A stretch of 60,000 bases of DNA, from NCBI GenBank assembly GCA_018398765.1, contig JAHBMJ010004998.1:1-60000 (forward strand). Reading direction: 5' to 3'. The position numbers and the translations under genes were made by a program. The first letter of the stretch is position 1. Every line of letters starts with the position of its first letter. This document shows positions 35,461 to 46,798 of this stretch, piece after piece. A model generated the notes under the pieces. The model was not told the origin of the DNA. It did not search any database and worked only from the letters and a program-made list of their open reading frames with translations. The DNA is from Chromera velia (taxonomy: Eukaryota; Sar; Chromeraceae).

Positions 35461-35502
<42 letters not shown>

Positions 35503-37894
35503 GGGGGAAGGATGCGAAGTTTACTACGTTCTGCTTCTGGATCCAGTGAGAGCACATCCAATCTTCTGAATTTGGCTGTGAGAGCACGTATGAGAGTTTG
35601 AAAAAGATAAGAGTAAGATGCAGATACACCCCTGAGACTAACTCTGTTGTCTGTGTTTGCGCATTTGAGTTTTGAATCCCTCCCGTGTTTGCTTTTGTTT
35701 GACTCACTTGTCAGAAAGAAGGATCTCGACCAGAAGAATGCGAATGTCGTTTCGCTCTTTTGCATCCGTCGATCGGCCTTTGACCTCGACCCAGCTGGTG
35801 GTGCAGAAAAGAGAATCCAGCTTCACAAACGAACTTGAAAAGAAAGCTAAGACTTCGATTGAATTTTTGCACCGGTTTGCACTCACTGTGTCCATACATC
35901 TCTGTCCTTTTCATGCGCTCTCTCTCTTTCAAGTCCTGCATACCTCTTTAATTCCTTTCCTCCCTCCCTCCCTCCCTCTGGACGCCCGCACGTCTTCCTG
36001 CAGCATGCCCTATAGGGGTCTGCCTCCGCTGCAGGCTGTGCTTCACTACCAAGGAGGACCTTGAGGTTCACCTGCATCTCCACCACACAGAGACCTCTAC
36101 ACACACTTCCCTCGAGACGGCGGAGTGCACCGCGCCACACGAATCTGAGGGAGAGAGGAAGGGAAAGTTCCAGCGACCGTCTGGAAAGGAGACGTCTCCA
36201 TCTCGCTTCCCAGTCTCCCGTGTCTCTGCCACTGCTGCTGCAACCCCGATCCTTCTCTGTTCCACTCGACATCGACTACCGTCTCCTGCTGCAACCCCGA
36301 TCCCTCTGCAATCACAGACGGCAGCTCACTTGACTCCCAATCGAACAATGTCTCCCTTTGAGTATCTGCCTGGCTCCTCCTTCTCTCTTGACTCAAGAGA
36401 AGCCTCACGGGGGCTCTCTGACTCGGAGTCTGAGGAGCGAGTCCAAGAAGATTCACAGACGCAGGGGATGGTTGTGCTTGTGTCTGGCAATGCCCGTCAG
36501 TCTCCGTTGCCTCCTGAGGTGACTGGCCCTGTTAGACTACCAAAATCTTGTGCTAATCCGTCTTCTCCCCCTTCTACTGCATTGAGGGGGGGGGGCCGAA
36601 AGAGGGCGCCTTGGTCATGGGAAACGTCGTTGCCGTCTCTGGGGGAAAGTGGAGGGGGGGGTCTGAGTTCTCTAATTGCCGATTTGAAGGCGAAGGACGA
36701 GGAGTTGAAACGGTTTCTGAAGGGAATTGAACGAGCGGCCTCTCCCTGCTGTCACAATCATGCCTCTTCCTCTGTTCCCCCTGTCTCCTCGCGGAAGGGT
36801 GCGGACGTGTTCCCTCGGGGCTCTGCAGAAAGGATGGTGCAGGCAGCTGACTCGGGAAATTCAATCCGGACACTGGGTGGCGCCTCTGAGCGCTCTGTGC
36901 GTCTGATGCTAGAGGAGAAGGAGACGGTCACCCCCCCTGCCGAGATGTGCTTTCAGAGATGCTCGTGCCACATGGTCAGTCAGTCAGTCAATCAGTGAGT
37001 GAGACAGTCGTGCAGTCAGTCGGGAAGGCGGTAGGTCCACAGCCAACGGCAGGCACTCTTTGACCATTCATTTGAGTGCCATGCATGCATGGTGACTCAA
37101 TCGACCAGAAGGCCTGCATGCATTCACTCAGACATGAAGAAGCAAAATGCTGCTCCGATTGAACAAAATGAGCGCCTAGCAGTGCGTCCGAAGATCGAAG
37201 TGTTCTTGTGCCAATCGATCAACGTCAATCTTCTCAACGAAGAGCCAAGACTAAATTCGTTCCACGAATGCTCTTTGAATTCTCTCCTCTCCGCTCCTTT
37301 CTCTCTCTGCTGCACTGAAAAACTGCATTGCAGGTGGTGCGGAAAGATGAAATGGGGCGGCACCTGCGAACCTTCTGCCCCCTACGGACTCCGGACCTGT
37401 CCTTCCACGTGTGTGAGTGTGGGATGAAAGTTCTGGCCGAGAACCTGCAGGAGCACCGTGATCTTGTGTGCAGCTCAGAAGCCACTCGAAGAGACGGATT
37501 CGCCGCAGGGAAGTCATTCTCTAACAGTGTTCCTCCCGAGGCTGCAACCACACACACTGTCACCACACCCTCTCCCCCACCACCGTATTTGGTCTCTGTC
37601 GGCGAGAGATTCTCCCGCCCAATCCTCGGGGCCTTCACGAGGCAACGCCCCCCTACACTCGTTCACGGCGTTCGACGAAGAGAGATTGAGCAGGACGACA
37701 TCATAGAGGCTCTGAGGAGGAGAGAGGAAGATAGACTGGAACTCAGAGGTGGCTGTGGGAATCCTGTGGGGGTGTGTGGTGGTGGTCTCTTCTCTCCGGT
37801 TTCTTTCGGGAAGGCCATTGGTCTTCGAGTGTCTTTTATTCCTGCTGCTCGTCCTCTTCGTGAGGAGGCAGACCTTCAGAAGGAAACACAGTAA
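34002..37894 (+). CDS. TRAF-type zinc-finger protein (5' end unresolved)
   Basis: Exons 34002-34096, 34510-34590, 34813-34974, 35397-35457, 35715-35874, 36035-36974 and 37334-37894 join in phase. The first four encode successive TRAF-type fingers: CACGASFPHKEWLIHHQ, VKCGKCGECVEQQKLAQH, VGCGDCGVKVLRKNMKRH plus VECAQCRLLVSVDALNLH, and IRCLCGEDMKRSEWMAH. Around 36036 LCFTTKEDLEVHLHLHH looks like a C2H2 finger whose first cysteine depends on which acceptor is used. A Ser/Pro-rich linker, a short coiled stretch (LIADLKAKDEELKRFLKG) and one more TRAF-like finger pair (MGRHLRTFC, HVCECGMKVLAENLQEH) follow. TRAF fingers bind proteins in signalling or ubiquitin complexes; no RING or MATH domain is seen. 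The start codon lies upstream and is not found. Confidence 0.72.
35465..35502 (+). repeat. (GT)n microsatellite in an intron
   Basis: About nineteen GT units starting seven bases after a GTATGT donor of the zinc-finger gene. Confidence 0.8.
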
Positions 37895-38023
37895 CAGAAG
37901 CAAGAGAACCGTTTTAATACTGACAATGAGCAGCACAACCTCAAAAGACGCTCTCTGATCTTGTCGTGAGAAAAAATGGTTAAGATTTGGCCATGAAAGA
38001 CTGAATTTTCGTTAGCCGTCTCC

Positions 38024-39406
38024 ATGTTGACACAGAATCTCCTTGAAGGAGCCCACCAAGCAATTTCTCTACTACAATCGCTTTGGGCATCGCACTGTAC
38101 TCAGACCGCAGTTTCTCTGTCCCTACAGCTGCAGTTTTGCATCCAACAGATCGCATTCGAAGCTGAGAGAATCTCAGAATGTGAATCACATTTCTATCCT
38201 TTTGAACAGAATTGCACACGGAAGGACGTTGACCAAGGGGACCAGAATGGGCTGAAGAACGTCAGAGAGACTGGGGAGAAGCGAAAACGAAGAGCAAGAA
38301 GAGGGAAAAGGCACTCGAGGCTTCGATGGGAGGAAATTTTGAAAGAAGAACGAGAACGAGACGCAGCTGCTTCACTTCCCGTCTCTCTCCTCCATGACCC
38401 ACCCCGAGTGAAGCCCTCTGTCAAAGTTACCGCACAGCGCAGCTTTGGTAGCAATCGCCCTTTCCCACCGCACGTAGAAGCCTCTCGCACCTCCGCACTA
38501 GCCTCCCCGCTTCCATGTTTGCAAACAAAAGCCTCCCCCACCTCTGCACAAGCCACCCCGCCACCGTGCCCACAAGCAAAAGCCTCCTCCACCTCTGTAC
38601 AAGCCACCCCGCCTCCGTGCCCACAAGCAAAAGCCTCTCCCACCTCTGCACAAGCCTTGCCGCCTCCGTGCCTACAAGCAGGTCCCCCTGGAGTCTCTCC
38701 CACTTCTGCACAAGCCTTGCCGCCTCCGTGCCCACAAACAAGAGCCTCTCCCACCTCCGTACAAGCCTCTGTAGCTTCGGCAGACGCTTACGGCACTCGT
38801 CCCCCCCCGAACAACTCCACCTCGCCGTCTCTTACAGACGCTTGCGCTAGCGCTTGCGGCTCTCGTCCCCTTCCAAAAGAATCCAGCCCCCCTTCCCTTT
38901 CAGACGCTTGCAGAGCTCGTCCCCCTCCAAACACCGCTTCCCCCTCAGATGAAAACATTGTTGAATCAGAGAAGGAAGATGAGGGTCTGGAGGAGGGGGA
39001 GCTAGAGGGGAAGAGCCATGCAACAGAGAAGAGAAAGAAGAAGAAGAAGAAAAAGGCAAAGGGGGAGCAAGCTGGTCGTGAGAATTCTGTGGTTTTCTTG
39101 TGCAACCAGCCTGTGAAGCCAGCCTTTGAAGGAGAAGACATTTCTTCTTTCAACCCAACAAGAGACAGCTCTTTTCTTTCCCCGCTTCTCGTGCAAGAGA
39201 CGGCAGTTGCCATGCTGGACTATCTGGCAAATCAACACGGCTGCACGGCTCGTGCAAGCGTTGGGCCAGGAGGACGAATGACTCGTCTGATTGTCGAAGG
39301 TGGAGACGGAACTCCCAAGTCATGGGAGAGCACGGTCTTCCAAGCACATCAAGAGATCTGCGAGTACCTTGTGAGATGGCCGCAGGGTCGATTGGGCTTT
39401 CGGTGA
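38024..39406 (+). CDS. Unknown protein with 17-residue repeats and basic stretch
   Basis: A single frame of 460 residues begins with ATG 130 bases after the zinc-finger stop codon. In order it has a possible helical N-terminus (1-60), a basic Arg/Lys/Glu-rich part (about 75-115), four to five tandem 17-residue repeats of the type KASPTSAQATPPPCPQA (about 166-247), a second repeat type (DAC..RPPPN) and an acidic then poly-lysine stretch (RKKKKKKKAKG) likely to act in nuclear import. It ends in a compact part (FLSPLLVQETAVAMLDYLA, TARASVGPGGRMTRLIVEGG, ICEYLVRWPQG). The last part could be a small folded domain but I do not recognise it. It may be its own gene or a terminal exon of the zinc-finger gene. 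Confidence 0.6.
   Translation: MLTQNLLEGAHQAISLLQSLWASHCTQTAVSLSLQLQFCIQQIAFEAERISECESHFYPFEQNCTRKDVDQGDQNGLKNVRETGEKRKRRARRGKRHSRLRWEEILKEERERDAAASLPVSLLHDPPRVKPSVKVTAQRSFGSNRPFPPHVEASRTSALASPLPCLQTKASPTSAQATPPPCPQAKASSTSVQATPPPCPQAKASPTSAQALPPPCLQAGPPGVSPTSAQALPPPCPQTRASPTSVQASVASADAYGTRPPPNNSTSPSLTDACASACGSRPLPKESSPPSLSDACRARPPPNTASPSDENIVESEKEDEGLEEGELEGKSHATEKRKKKKKKKAKGEQAGRENSVVFLCNQPVKPAFEGEDISSFNPTRDSSFLSPLLVQETAVAMLDYLANQHGCTARASVGPGGRMTRLIVEGGDGTPKSWESTVFQAHQEICEYLVRWPQGRLGFR
38520..38766 (+). repeat. 51-bp coding tandem repeat
   Basis: Four to five units of 51 bases encode the 17-residue repeat; one unit is 9 bases longer (GPPGVSP variant). It lies in the 38024-39406 frame. Confidence 0.75.
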
Positions 39407-39874
39407 TGCGCTCTTGGTGTTTATATGTATGTTTGGGTGTATGTACTTAATTGAGAAGGTGTTTGTCTTTATTAAATTTTCTTCTCTCTTTACCCCTTCC
39501 TCATAAAAACCAGTTGATCATATTGCGAGCACAAAATTGAACCTTTGTGGTTCCCCCTTCCCTTGTCAAGTTGGTGACTGAATTGTGGTATTGATTGCTT
39601 CGATCGAGTTGTCACTTTGCCTTCGGGCGGCGTAAGCCAGTGTAGATCTTCGAAAGGGTCTGTCATTAACTCCGTTTTTTCTCTCATCACCTCTCATCCA
39701 TCCTTGCTTTTACTCTCTTTTCGGATTGATTCAGAATTTAATGTATGAATGTGGTGTGCGCGTGTACCGAGCGCTTATGTCTCCATGCGCCTCCGCAGAT
39801 GTGGTGTGCCTTGAGGTGAATCGATCCGATTGGCATGCAGGCTTCCTCATCCCCCCCCCATGAATGTGTGTTCT

Positions 39875-39960
39875 GGGTTGTCCTCAAAGCCTTGTTAGTG
39901 GCTTGGGATCTGGCGTCGCTAGATCTAGGATTTAACCCTCAATCATCATCATCATCATCA
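39875..39960 (+). repeat. Dispersed repeat ending in (ATC)n, copy 1
   Basis: Matches the reverse complement of about 59002-59087 with only a few differences over about 85 bases, including GGTTGTCCTCAAAGCC, GGATTTAACCCTCAATC and the (ATC)n tail. The tail suggests a SINE or LINE 3' end; the head is not defined. Confidence 0.7.
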
Positions 39961-42616
39961 GTGATTGCATGCTCTCTGTTGACATGCAGATCGACCTAGA
40001 CTGACTGCATTAGAGCAATACTGCATGCGTCTTTCTCACAAGCCGTCTGTCTCTTGGTTTTCTTTTGAGAGACTGAGTGAAATGAACTCGATCCCTTTCT
40101 TCTTGTCTTTTGAGAAACAGAGCTCAGACGGAGAAGCACACGAAATGTCGGAAAGAGGGACAATGGGGGGGAGGGGGGGAGAAAGTACTAATGGTGAGGA
40201 TTTGTTGAATTTCGATTGTGAGATCTTGAACAAAAACCAGGCAATGCATGTGTAGGCAGGAAGAAGGGGAAACACACGGGCGATCAGGAAGGGTTGGGGC
40301 AGGTTGGGGAAGTCAAATTCGAGGGGAGGAGATTGAATATTTAATGTGACAGGGGGTCTCTTCGCATGCTGATGCATGAGCAAGCAAAAGAAAATGGCGC
40401 CCTGCAGTGTGTTGGTGGGTGTTCATGGAAATGAGTGCGTCTTCATCAACTTGCTTCATTGTCTTTTTGTTCTGCTTTGTACTCTATCCAGCTACAGACC
40501 CAGGGGAAAGGAAGACAACCCCGTGCTGCAGGCTGGAGTGAGACACCATACAGAGACTTTGCATTGCCTGTACGTCCACAATCTTTTTGCATGCCCTTAT
40601 GCGACAGGCTGCCGTAAGTCTCGCATTTTAGCTTGTCGTATTTAGCTCATGTGATTGGAGCACCGATTGATGTGAATGGATTGGCCAAAGAAGCAGTGAA
40701 TAAAGAAGGCAATGAAAGAGGAGGCTGGTGAAAGTTCTTTTCTGATCTTGCAAGTGTGCTGCATCCAGATAGGCAGAGGAAAAGAACCGTGGATAATCTT
40801 GTCAAGGGGGTCAAGTATTCTACCAACTTGAATTCTGTACGCGTGACTTCCTCCTTCACCTCCTCTTACCTTCTCTTTCGCGTCTGTTGCCCTTTCGTCT
40901 TCTATGTTGAAGAAAGCATGGGAGAGTCAGGAATTCAGAAGAGAAGGGGAGGGTGCATGCGGTCTAGTGGGAGACAGCTGGCGTGCGTCGACACTCATCA
41001 TGCAGGCGGGTGTAGGCATGAAAGAGCTAGGGGTCAGACTTAAAATGGGCATCATGTGCAATGCTTCTTCACATGCATCCGATTGGCTTGGTCAAGTTTA
41101 TCGGTTGCAATTTGCTTTTCTACTCAGTCCGTATGCTTTCCACTCACGCAATTATACCACCGAGTCATTCATTTATCCATATATGCCCGCGAGAACTTTC
41201 CTTTCCATGAGAAGCCTTCAATGACATTCTCTTTTTTGGGAGCACCCAAGAGAGAGTGTAAGGAAGGAAGCGCTCTCTTAGCCTGCTTAAATTTTGTCAA
41301 TGATTGTCTGTGCCCCTACTTTCTAATCCCTCCCGTTCCGTACCTCGCACCAATCCTTTTGGAAGTATGCACTTACTCGCTTTCTGCACGTGTTTGTTTG
41401 TTTGTGCATGTGCATGTGCATGCATGCTTTTGTGTGCGCATGTACGTATGTGTTTCTGCATGTGAATGCATGACTGTCTCTCTGTCTTTTTGTTTCGTTC
41501 CGTATCTGTGTGTCAAGCTGAAAAACAAAAAGAAGAGTTGCGGAGAGGGCCTGGAGGATTTTGGCGGGCAGCACATCAAACAAAAGAAAGCAGCTGGGAG
41601 AGGGCCGGTGCATTGGCGAAGGAATGAACTAGGGAATGAAAGCAATTCAAAGGAAGGACGTAGAGCCCGAATGAAGAATGAAGCCGATCGAGACTACCAT
41701 TTGCCTAGCTCCATGAGTGCAAAAAATAATTGGTGATCGAATTCAATCAGGTAACGTCAGGAGACCGATCGACTCATGACAATTAACTCGGGAGAGAATG
41801 AAAGGGATCGAGTGGGGGGGCCGGAGGGGGAAAGTGATCAATCGAAGTGAGCAAGCAGGAAGATTCGTTAATTTACTTTTGTAAGTGCAGTGAGTCCAGA
41901 CAGAATTAAGGAAAGAGGATCGACTGAAAAGCACCATGAGGGAGGGGGTGAGTTGCTGAGCCGGAGTAATTCGGTCATTATACGCGGCTTCTCTCCTTGT
42001 CCATCTACTTCCTTCCATCACGATATGCATTCCTTCCCCACCTTTCCGTCTGTCTGTCTGTCTCCTTTTTTATCTCTGTCTCTTTCTCTAACATCATTAT
42101 GTGAATGGGGTTGGAATGAATTTGCAAGCAGCCTTCTGCCTTTCTTTAGATTTTTTCTTTTGGTGGTGGCGGGTTTTTCCTGCGTGCCTAGCTGATAAAG
42201 AGACCATGAAGTTCGTTTGCTTGCATCTCGTGTCCTCACCCTTAGTTCATTACTTCGACTCGCCTGTGAAGGGTCAATTGAAGACAACAATATTGGACCG
42301 ATCGATAGGCAGAGGAAGGAGGGAAGTGGAGGGTTACAAGGGAGTGGGCCCAGGGGGGGTCTGTGCTGAGGAGGTGTGAGATCGTTCCAACTCCCTTTTT
42401 TCTCTGTTCCCCCCCCGTCTGTCTCTTTCTCTTTCTCCGTCTTCTCTTCTCACTCCCTGTTGACTTCTTTGAGGGTGAGGAACGATACTGAATGAAGTGG
42501 CGCATAGGACGGGATCATGCGTGCATGCATGCATCAGTCCGACTGGAGGGAGGGAGGAATGTACGGTTAGACGGGGAAAGCTAGTGCAAAGAAGTTTTTT
42601 TTTTTTTTTTCATGCA

Positions 42617-43050
42617 GTGTGCTGAGTGAACCTTTCCTCCTTCCTTTTCTTGTCCATTTTCCGACTGCCTTCATTTTCTGCTGCTTTCTTACTGACTGCC
42701 TTCATTTCTCACCATGTGACAGCAAACCAGACTGGCCGGGTGTCTATCAATACACGCCCCTCTCCCCCTCTTTAGCAGAATTTGTCCATGAAAGCAATTA
42801 ATGGGAGAGAGAATTAAAGCATGGAAAGAATTGAAACTGAGTTTTGGTGGGTGTAATTAAATTCACGGGGAGGGAGGAAACCGAATATTTCATCAGAAGG
42901 CCTGCATGTCTGCACTTAATTGTGGGCATTTGTGAGGGAGAGAAAGAGAATTAATTCAACAATCCAGGCGACTGTCCAGTATAAATGATCTGCACGCTCA
43001 TACAGAATCATTAAAGAGGCACTGAACAGACTTAGTACTGAAGGGAGACC
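42617..43050 (+). repeat. Tandem duplication, copy A
   Basis: Begins GTGTGCTGAGTGAACC and ends near CTGAAGGGAGACC. It is alignable along most of its length with 43091-43620. Confidence 0.75.
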
Positions 43051-43090
43051 ATGAGAAGTGTGGGTGGGTGAGTTTGGATACGGAGGTAGC

Positions 43091-43620
43091 GTGTGCTGAA
43101 TGAACCTTTCCTCCTTCGTTTTCTTGTCCATTTTCCGACTGCCTTCATGTCGACTGACTGCCTTCATTTCCCTCCCACAATGTACAAGTACACCCAACAG
43201 GTTGTCAGTGCACGACGCCATTCCCTTCTCTTCTCTTCTCTTCTCTTCTCTTCCTCTTTCGCAAATTGTTTTTGTCCATGGAATCAGTGGGAGATCGAGA
43301 GAAAGCATGGAAAAGATGTATTGGATCGAACCTGAATTTTGGTCGCGACAATTGAATTCGCGGGGGGGAGAAACCGAATATTTAATCAGAGGGCCTGTCT
43401 TCACATCAGTACTGGAGAAGACAGACGGGGATTTCACAACGCAGTGGCAAGGGAGTTCAGTTTCTGTCGACCCGTGAACTTGTGCCATAAATTGTGGGCA
43501 TTTGTGAGGGAGAGAAAGAGAATTAATTCAAAAATGCAGGCGACTGTTCAGTTTGATCGATTTGCAAGCTCATGCAGAATAAAGAGGCGCTGAACAGACT
43601 TATAGTAGTGAAGGAAGACC
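43091..43620 (+). repeat. Tandem duplication, copy B
   Basis: Begins GTGTGCTGAATGAACC and ends GTGAAGGAAGACC. It is about 100 bases longer than copy A through inserted pyrimidine-rich and unique pieces. Confidence 0.75.
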
Positions 43621-43671
43621 TTCGGAACAGTGGATCGGGATGCGATAATTCTCATACCCTTTCTTCTGCCT

Positions 43672-43702
43672 GTCTGTCTGTCTGTCTGTCTGTCTGTCTT
43701 TC
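43672..43702 (+). repeat. (CTGT)n microsatellite
   Basis: Seven to eight CTGT units just after copy B of the duplication. Confidence 0.75.
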
Positions 43703-45096
43703 AGTGTGCATGCATATCTGTATGACTGTACACTGCATGATTTGGAAATTCGTCTGTGAGGTTGGGAAAGCGGTGGGAAGAGAAGAATTAAGGGAAGCAA
43801 ATAGCCTGTTTGAGGAAGAGATGCAGATAAGCTAGATAGTGAGGGCAAAGAAGTTTGAGGTTGTCAGGTTGCTTGTGTCTCAATCTTGTCTCTCTCTTAT
43901 CTTCTCTTCTGTTGCATTTTACTGCGTCTGTCGTGTTTTATAAATCACTTTTGTCCTAATTTTCCTCTCAAATGACCCCCTGGGTTTCAAGTGGTGACTT
44001 CATTCTTCCGTCTCCTTCCCTTCCTTTCTCTCTCAGCATTTAGATTGCGTTAGATTGACGGTAAGACTCTTCTCTTATTCTTTACACCTTCTTCTTCGTC
44101 TCATCTTCGTCTGTGAGGAATGACCGTGATGAAGGGATGAAGAGATGCATGGAGAGATGGAGAGGAACGCATTCGACCCTATTCCCTCTCTGGGTCCTTG
44201 TTTTGGCCTGCAAGAGGAGCAGAATGTTCTTTCTACCGCAGCATCTACAGCGATGGCTTCAAGCAAAGAAGGTACACTTCAGGGGGAAGGGCCTTGGGGT
44301 GACACACTGAATTCAGTACAGTACAACTGAATTCGCACTCGTAGCTCATGAATCTTCTGTCGAACCTTTTCGTTTGTTACCCTTTCGTCTTCTGTGTTGA
44401 AGAAAGCAAGGGAGAGTCAGAAATTCGGTAGAGAAGGGGAGGGTGCGGTCTAGTGGGAGACGACAATGATCATGCTGCTGAGTTGCGTTTTTCCTCTGCC
44501 TGCCTTTTCGTGCATGTTTGTCGAACAAATGAATAATCAAATGGAAGATCAGTTGGATGGATTTTGGGACTCCTCGTTGTTGCTGGAGGAGAAAATTAAT
44601 GCGCGTGCGTGAGTGCACATTTGTTTGTTATGCAGAGTCATGCAGCTCTCTCCTGCGGGGCTCCGTAGGTAAAAGAGGCTCTCTTCGTTTCCTCTCTTGT
44701 ATATATTCCTTTCTCTCTCTTTCTAGCTGCTTCCTTAATTTCTTCTCTCCATGGGGACTTCAATGACGAAGAAAACAAACAAAAGACGCAGAATTAAAAG
44801 AGAGAGGAAGGGTCAAAAAATCGTTCCAGTCGGGCGACGTGACGGCCGATTCAACTCGTTTCTTCTCTTCTCTTCTCTTCTCTTCTCTTCTCCTTTGTTG
44901 TATTCAATTCTCTTGCATTTCACCGCATTCATTTGTTGTATGCATTTATCGCTTGTGCCCAACTATTCTTTTGAAGGACCTCCGTGTGTGGTTCATAGTG
45001 GGGGATGACCACTTTCACCCCTCACTTAACTGCTTGATTTCTTCTTTCCTGCCTTCCTTCCTTTCTTCCTTTCTTGCTTTTCTGTTGTACATCATA

Positions 45097-45213
45097 ATGG
45101 AGACTGCATGGTGCTTGGTCTGCCTTCGCGTCCTCTTCCTCTTTTCTGCACTCCTCTCAACCTCGATGCAGTCAGTAATTCCCACTAAATTCACATGCAG
45201 CCCTGACGAATGA
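45097..45213 (+). CDS. Possible 38-residue secreted peptide
   Basis: A short frame opens with METAWCLVCLRVLFLFSALL, a fair signal-peptide pattern, and ends 18 residues later. It could also be the first exon of a longer gene or chance. Nothing nearby supports it. Confidence 0.15.
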   Translation: METAWCLVCLRVLFLFSALLSTSMQSVIPTKFTCSPDE

Positions 45214-45493
45214 TTTTCTCTCTCATTTTATATCGTCGTCGTCGTCTTAAGTTATCGCTTTCCCCTGTTTATTTTTGTTGTGGATTTCACTTCGTCTGGA
45301 TTGATGCAAGCGAGAGAGAAATAGAGGGAGAGAAAGGAGGGGTTCGCTCATGCGGAAGCAAAGTTCGTCAAGCAACATGTTCATTCAGTCAATTGAGGAG
45401 GTGCACTCCCTCATACAGTCCTTTTGTCTTCATTTTCTTGAGTGTCGTCAGTCTGCATGTGGCTGTTTCTCACTGAGTCGGGGGACTTCGACT

Positions 45494-45652
45494 CGTTTTG
45501 GGTCGGGGACGACGTCTTTGTGGCTTTTTTTTTTTTTGCATTCATTTTTTTTTTTCATATAGAATTCGGGTCGAGGACGACGTCTTTGTTTCTTTTTTTT
45601 TTGTATTCATTTTTTTTTTCATACAGAATTCGGGTTGAGGACGACGTCTCAA
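45494..45652 (+). repeat. T-rich 66-69-bp tandem repeat
   Basis: Three units share GGGTCGGGGACGACGTCT or a close variant. Between them are two poly-T runs and TTCATANAGAATTCGGG. Confidence 0.7.
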
Positions 45653-46732
45653 TTTTTTCTTTCTTCTGTCTGTCTGTCTGTCTTTGTGTCTATAAATTCA
45701 GAATGAAGGAATTGAATGAACAACCAAAGCAAAGAACAACCCTTTCTGCAGCATGCCAGTGGCTTGATTGGTTTTGATTTGATGGAAAGAGGTTTTAGTC
45801 AACTAAAGTAGGGCATAAGTTGTCTGACGCGTTCTGTTTTTCTTTTCCTTTTTCTTTTCTGTTTTCCTTGCATGTGTCCATTGGACCGCACTCTCTAAAA
45901 GAAGAGAGGGGGGGAGGGAGGGAGGGAGGGAGAAAGAGAGTCATTGAACCAGATTGGAAGAAGACTGGATTGATTGATGGATTGACTAAGAAAGCAGACC
46001 GATAGACCGGAGGGTAAAACACTGTTGTATTTTGTGTCTTCCACTTTGTTATGGACATACCCCGACATGGCAGAAAAGCATTTATTTGAAGTGCAAAAGC
46101 GGTACAGCCATGATAATTAATTCAAACCGAAGAAGAAACAGAAGTGCATTGATGCAAGAGACAGAGAGAAAGGTCGATCGGGGCTTTGCCTCACGCTGAT
46201 CAATCCATCCAGCCGGCGATGCAATGCGACGCGAAGAAAAAGTGCAGGGTAAAAGCTTGGAGGAGAGAACATGAACATATTCAAGCAAGCAGAGAATCAA
46301 GAAAAGACGAACGAAAACCCATATGCAGCTTATAAGGGCAGTCTCGCATGAAAGGCACAAATGTCGTCACAGGTGGGGGTGTTCTGCAAGATTCTCGATT
46401 CACCCGCAGCTATCGGGTCTCTTGAGACTGTCTGAGAAGCCAGGTGAACGGAGTCTGAATGAACACAGCGCCACGATGATCGATCGATCGAGGTAGTCAT
46501 GCAGTGATGAATCAATAAAGGAACTTCAAGGCCTCGGCAGCATTCTGATCCTGCGGTCTGTATGTCTGCCGCTTGCTTCCTGCCTTGATCAATCATCTCT
46601 CTATATAGACAGCGCGTAGACAGACAGGAAGGGTGCCCCACCTCGATCGAATAGAGCCTCATTCATTCATTCATTGATTCAGCTGAAGCAGGGCCGCCCG
46701 CTTGGCGTCTTTCTCGGGAAGTCGGGTGTTCT

Positions 46733-46754
46733 TCTCTCTCTCTCTTTTTCTCTG

Positions 46755-46787
<33 letters not shown>

Positions 46788-46798
46788 TTCTTTATCTC
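46733..46798 (+). repeat. (CT)n-rich microsatellite
   Basis: CT repeats with TTTCT interruptions over about 65 bases. Confidence 0.75.

Noticed and set aside
43270-43477. Open stretch starting FVHGISGRSRES in copy B of the tandem duplication
   Set aside because: No lipase or hydrolase context follows the HG; copy A is not open in the same way.
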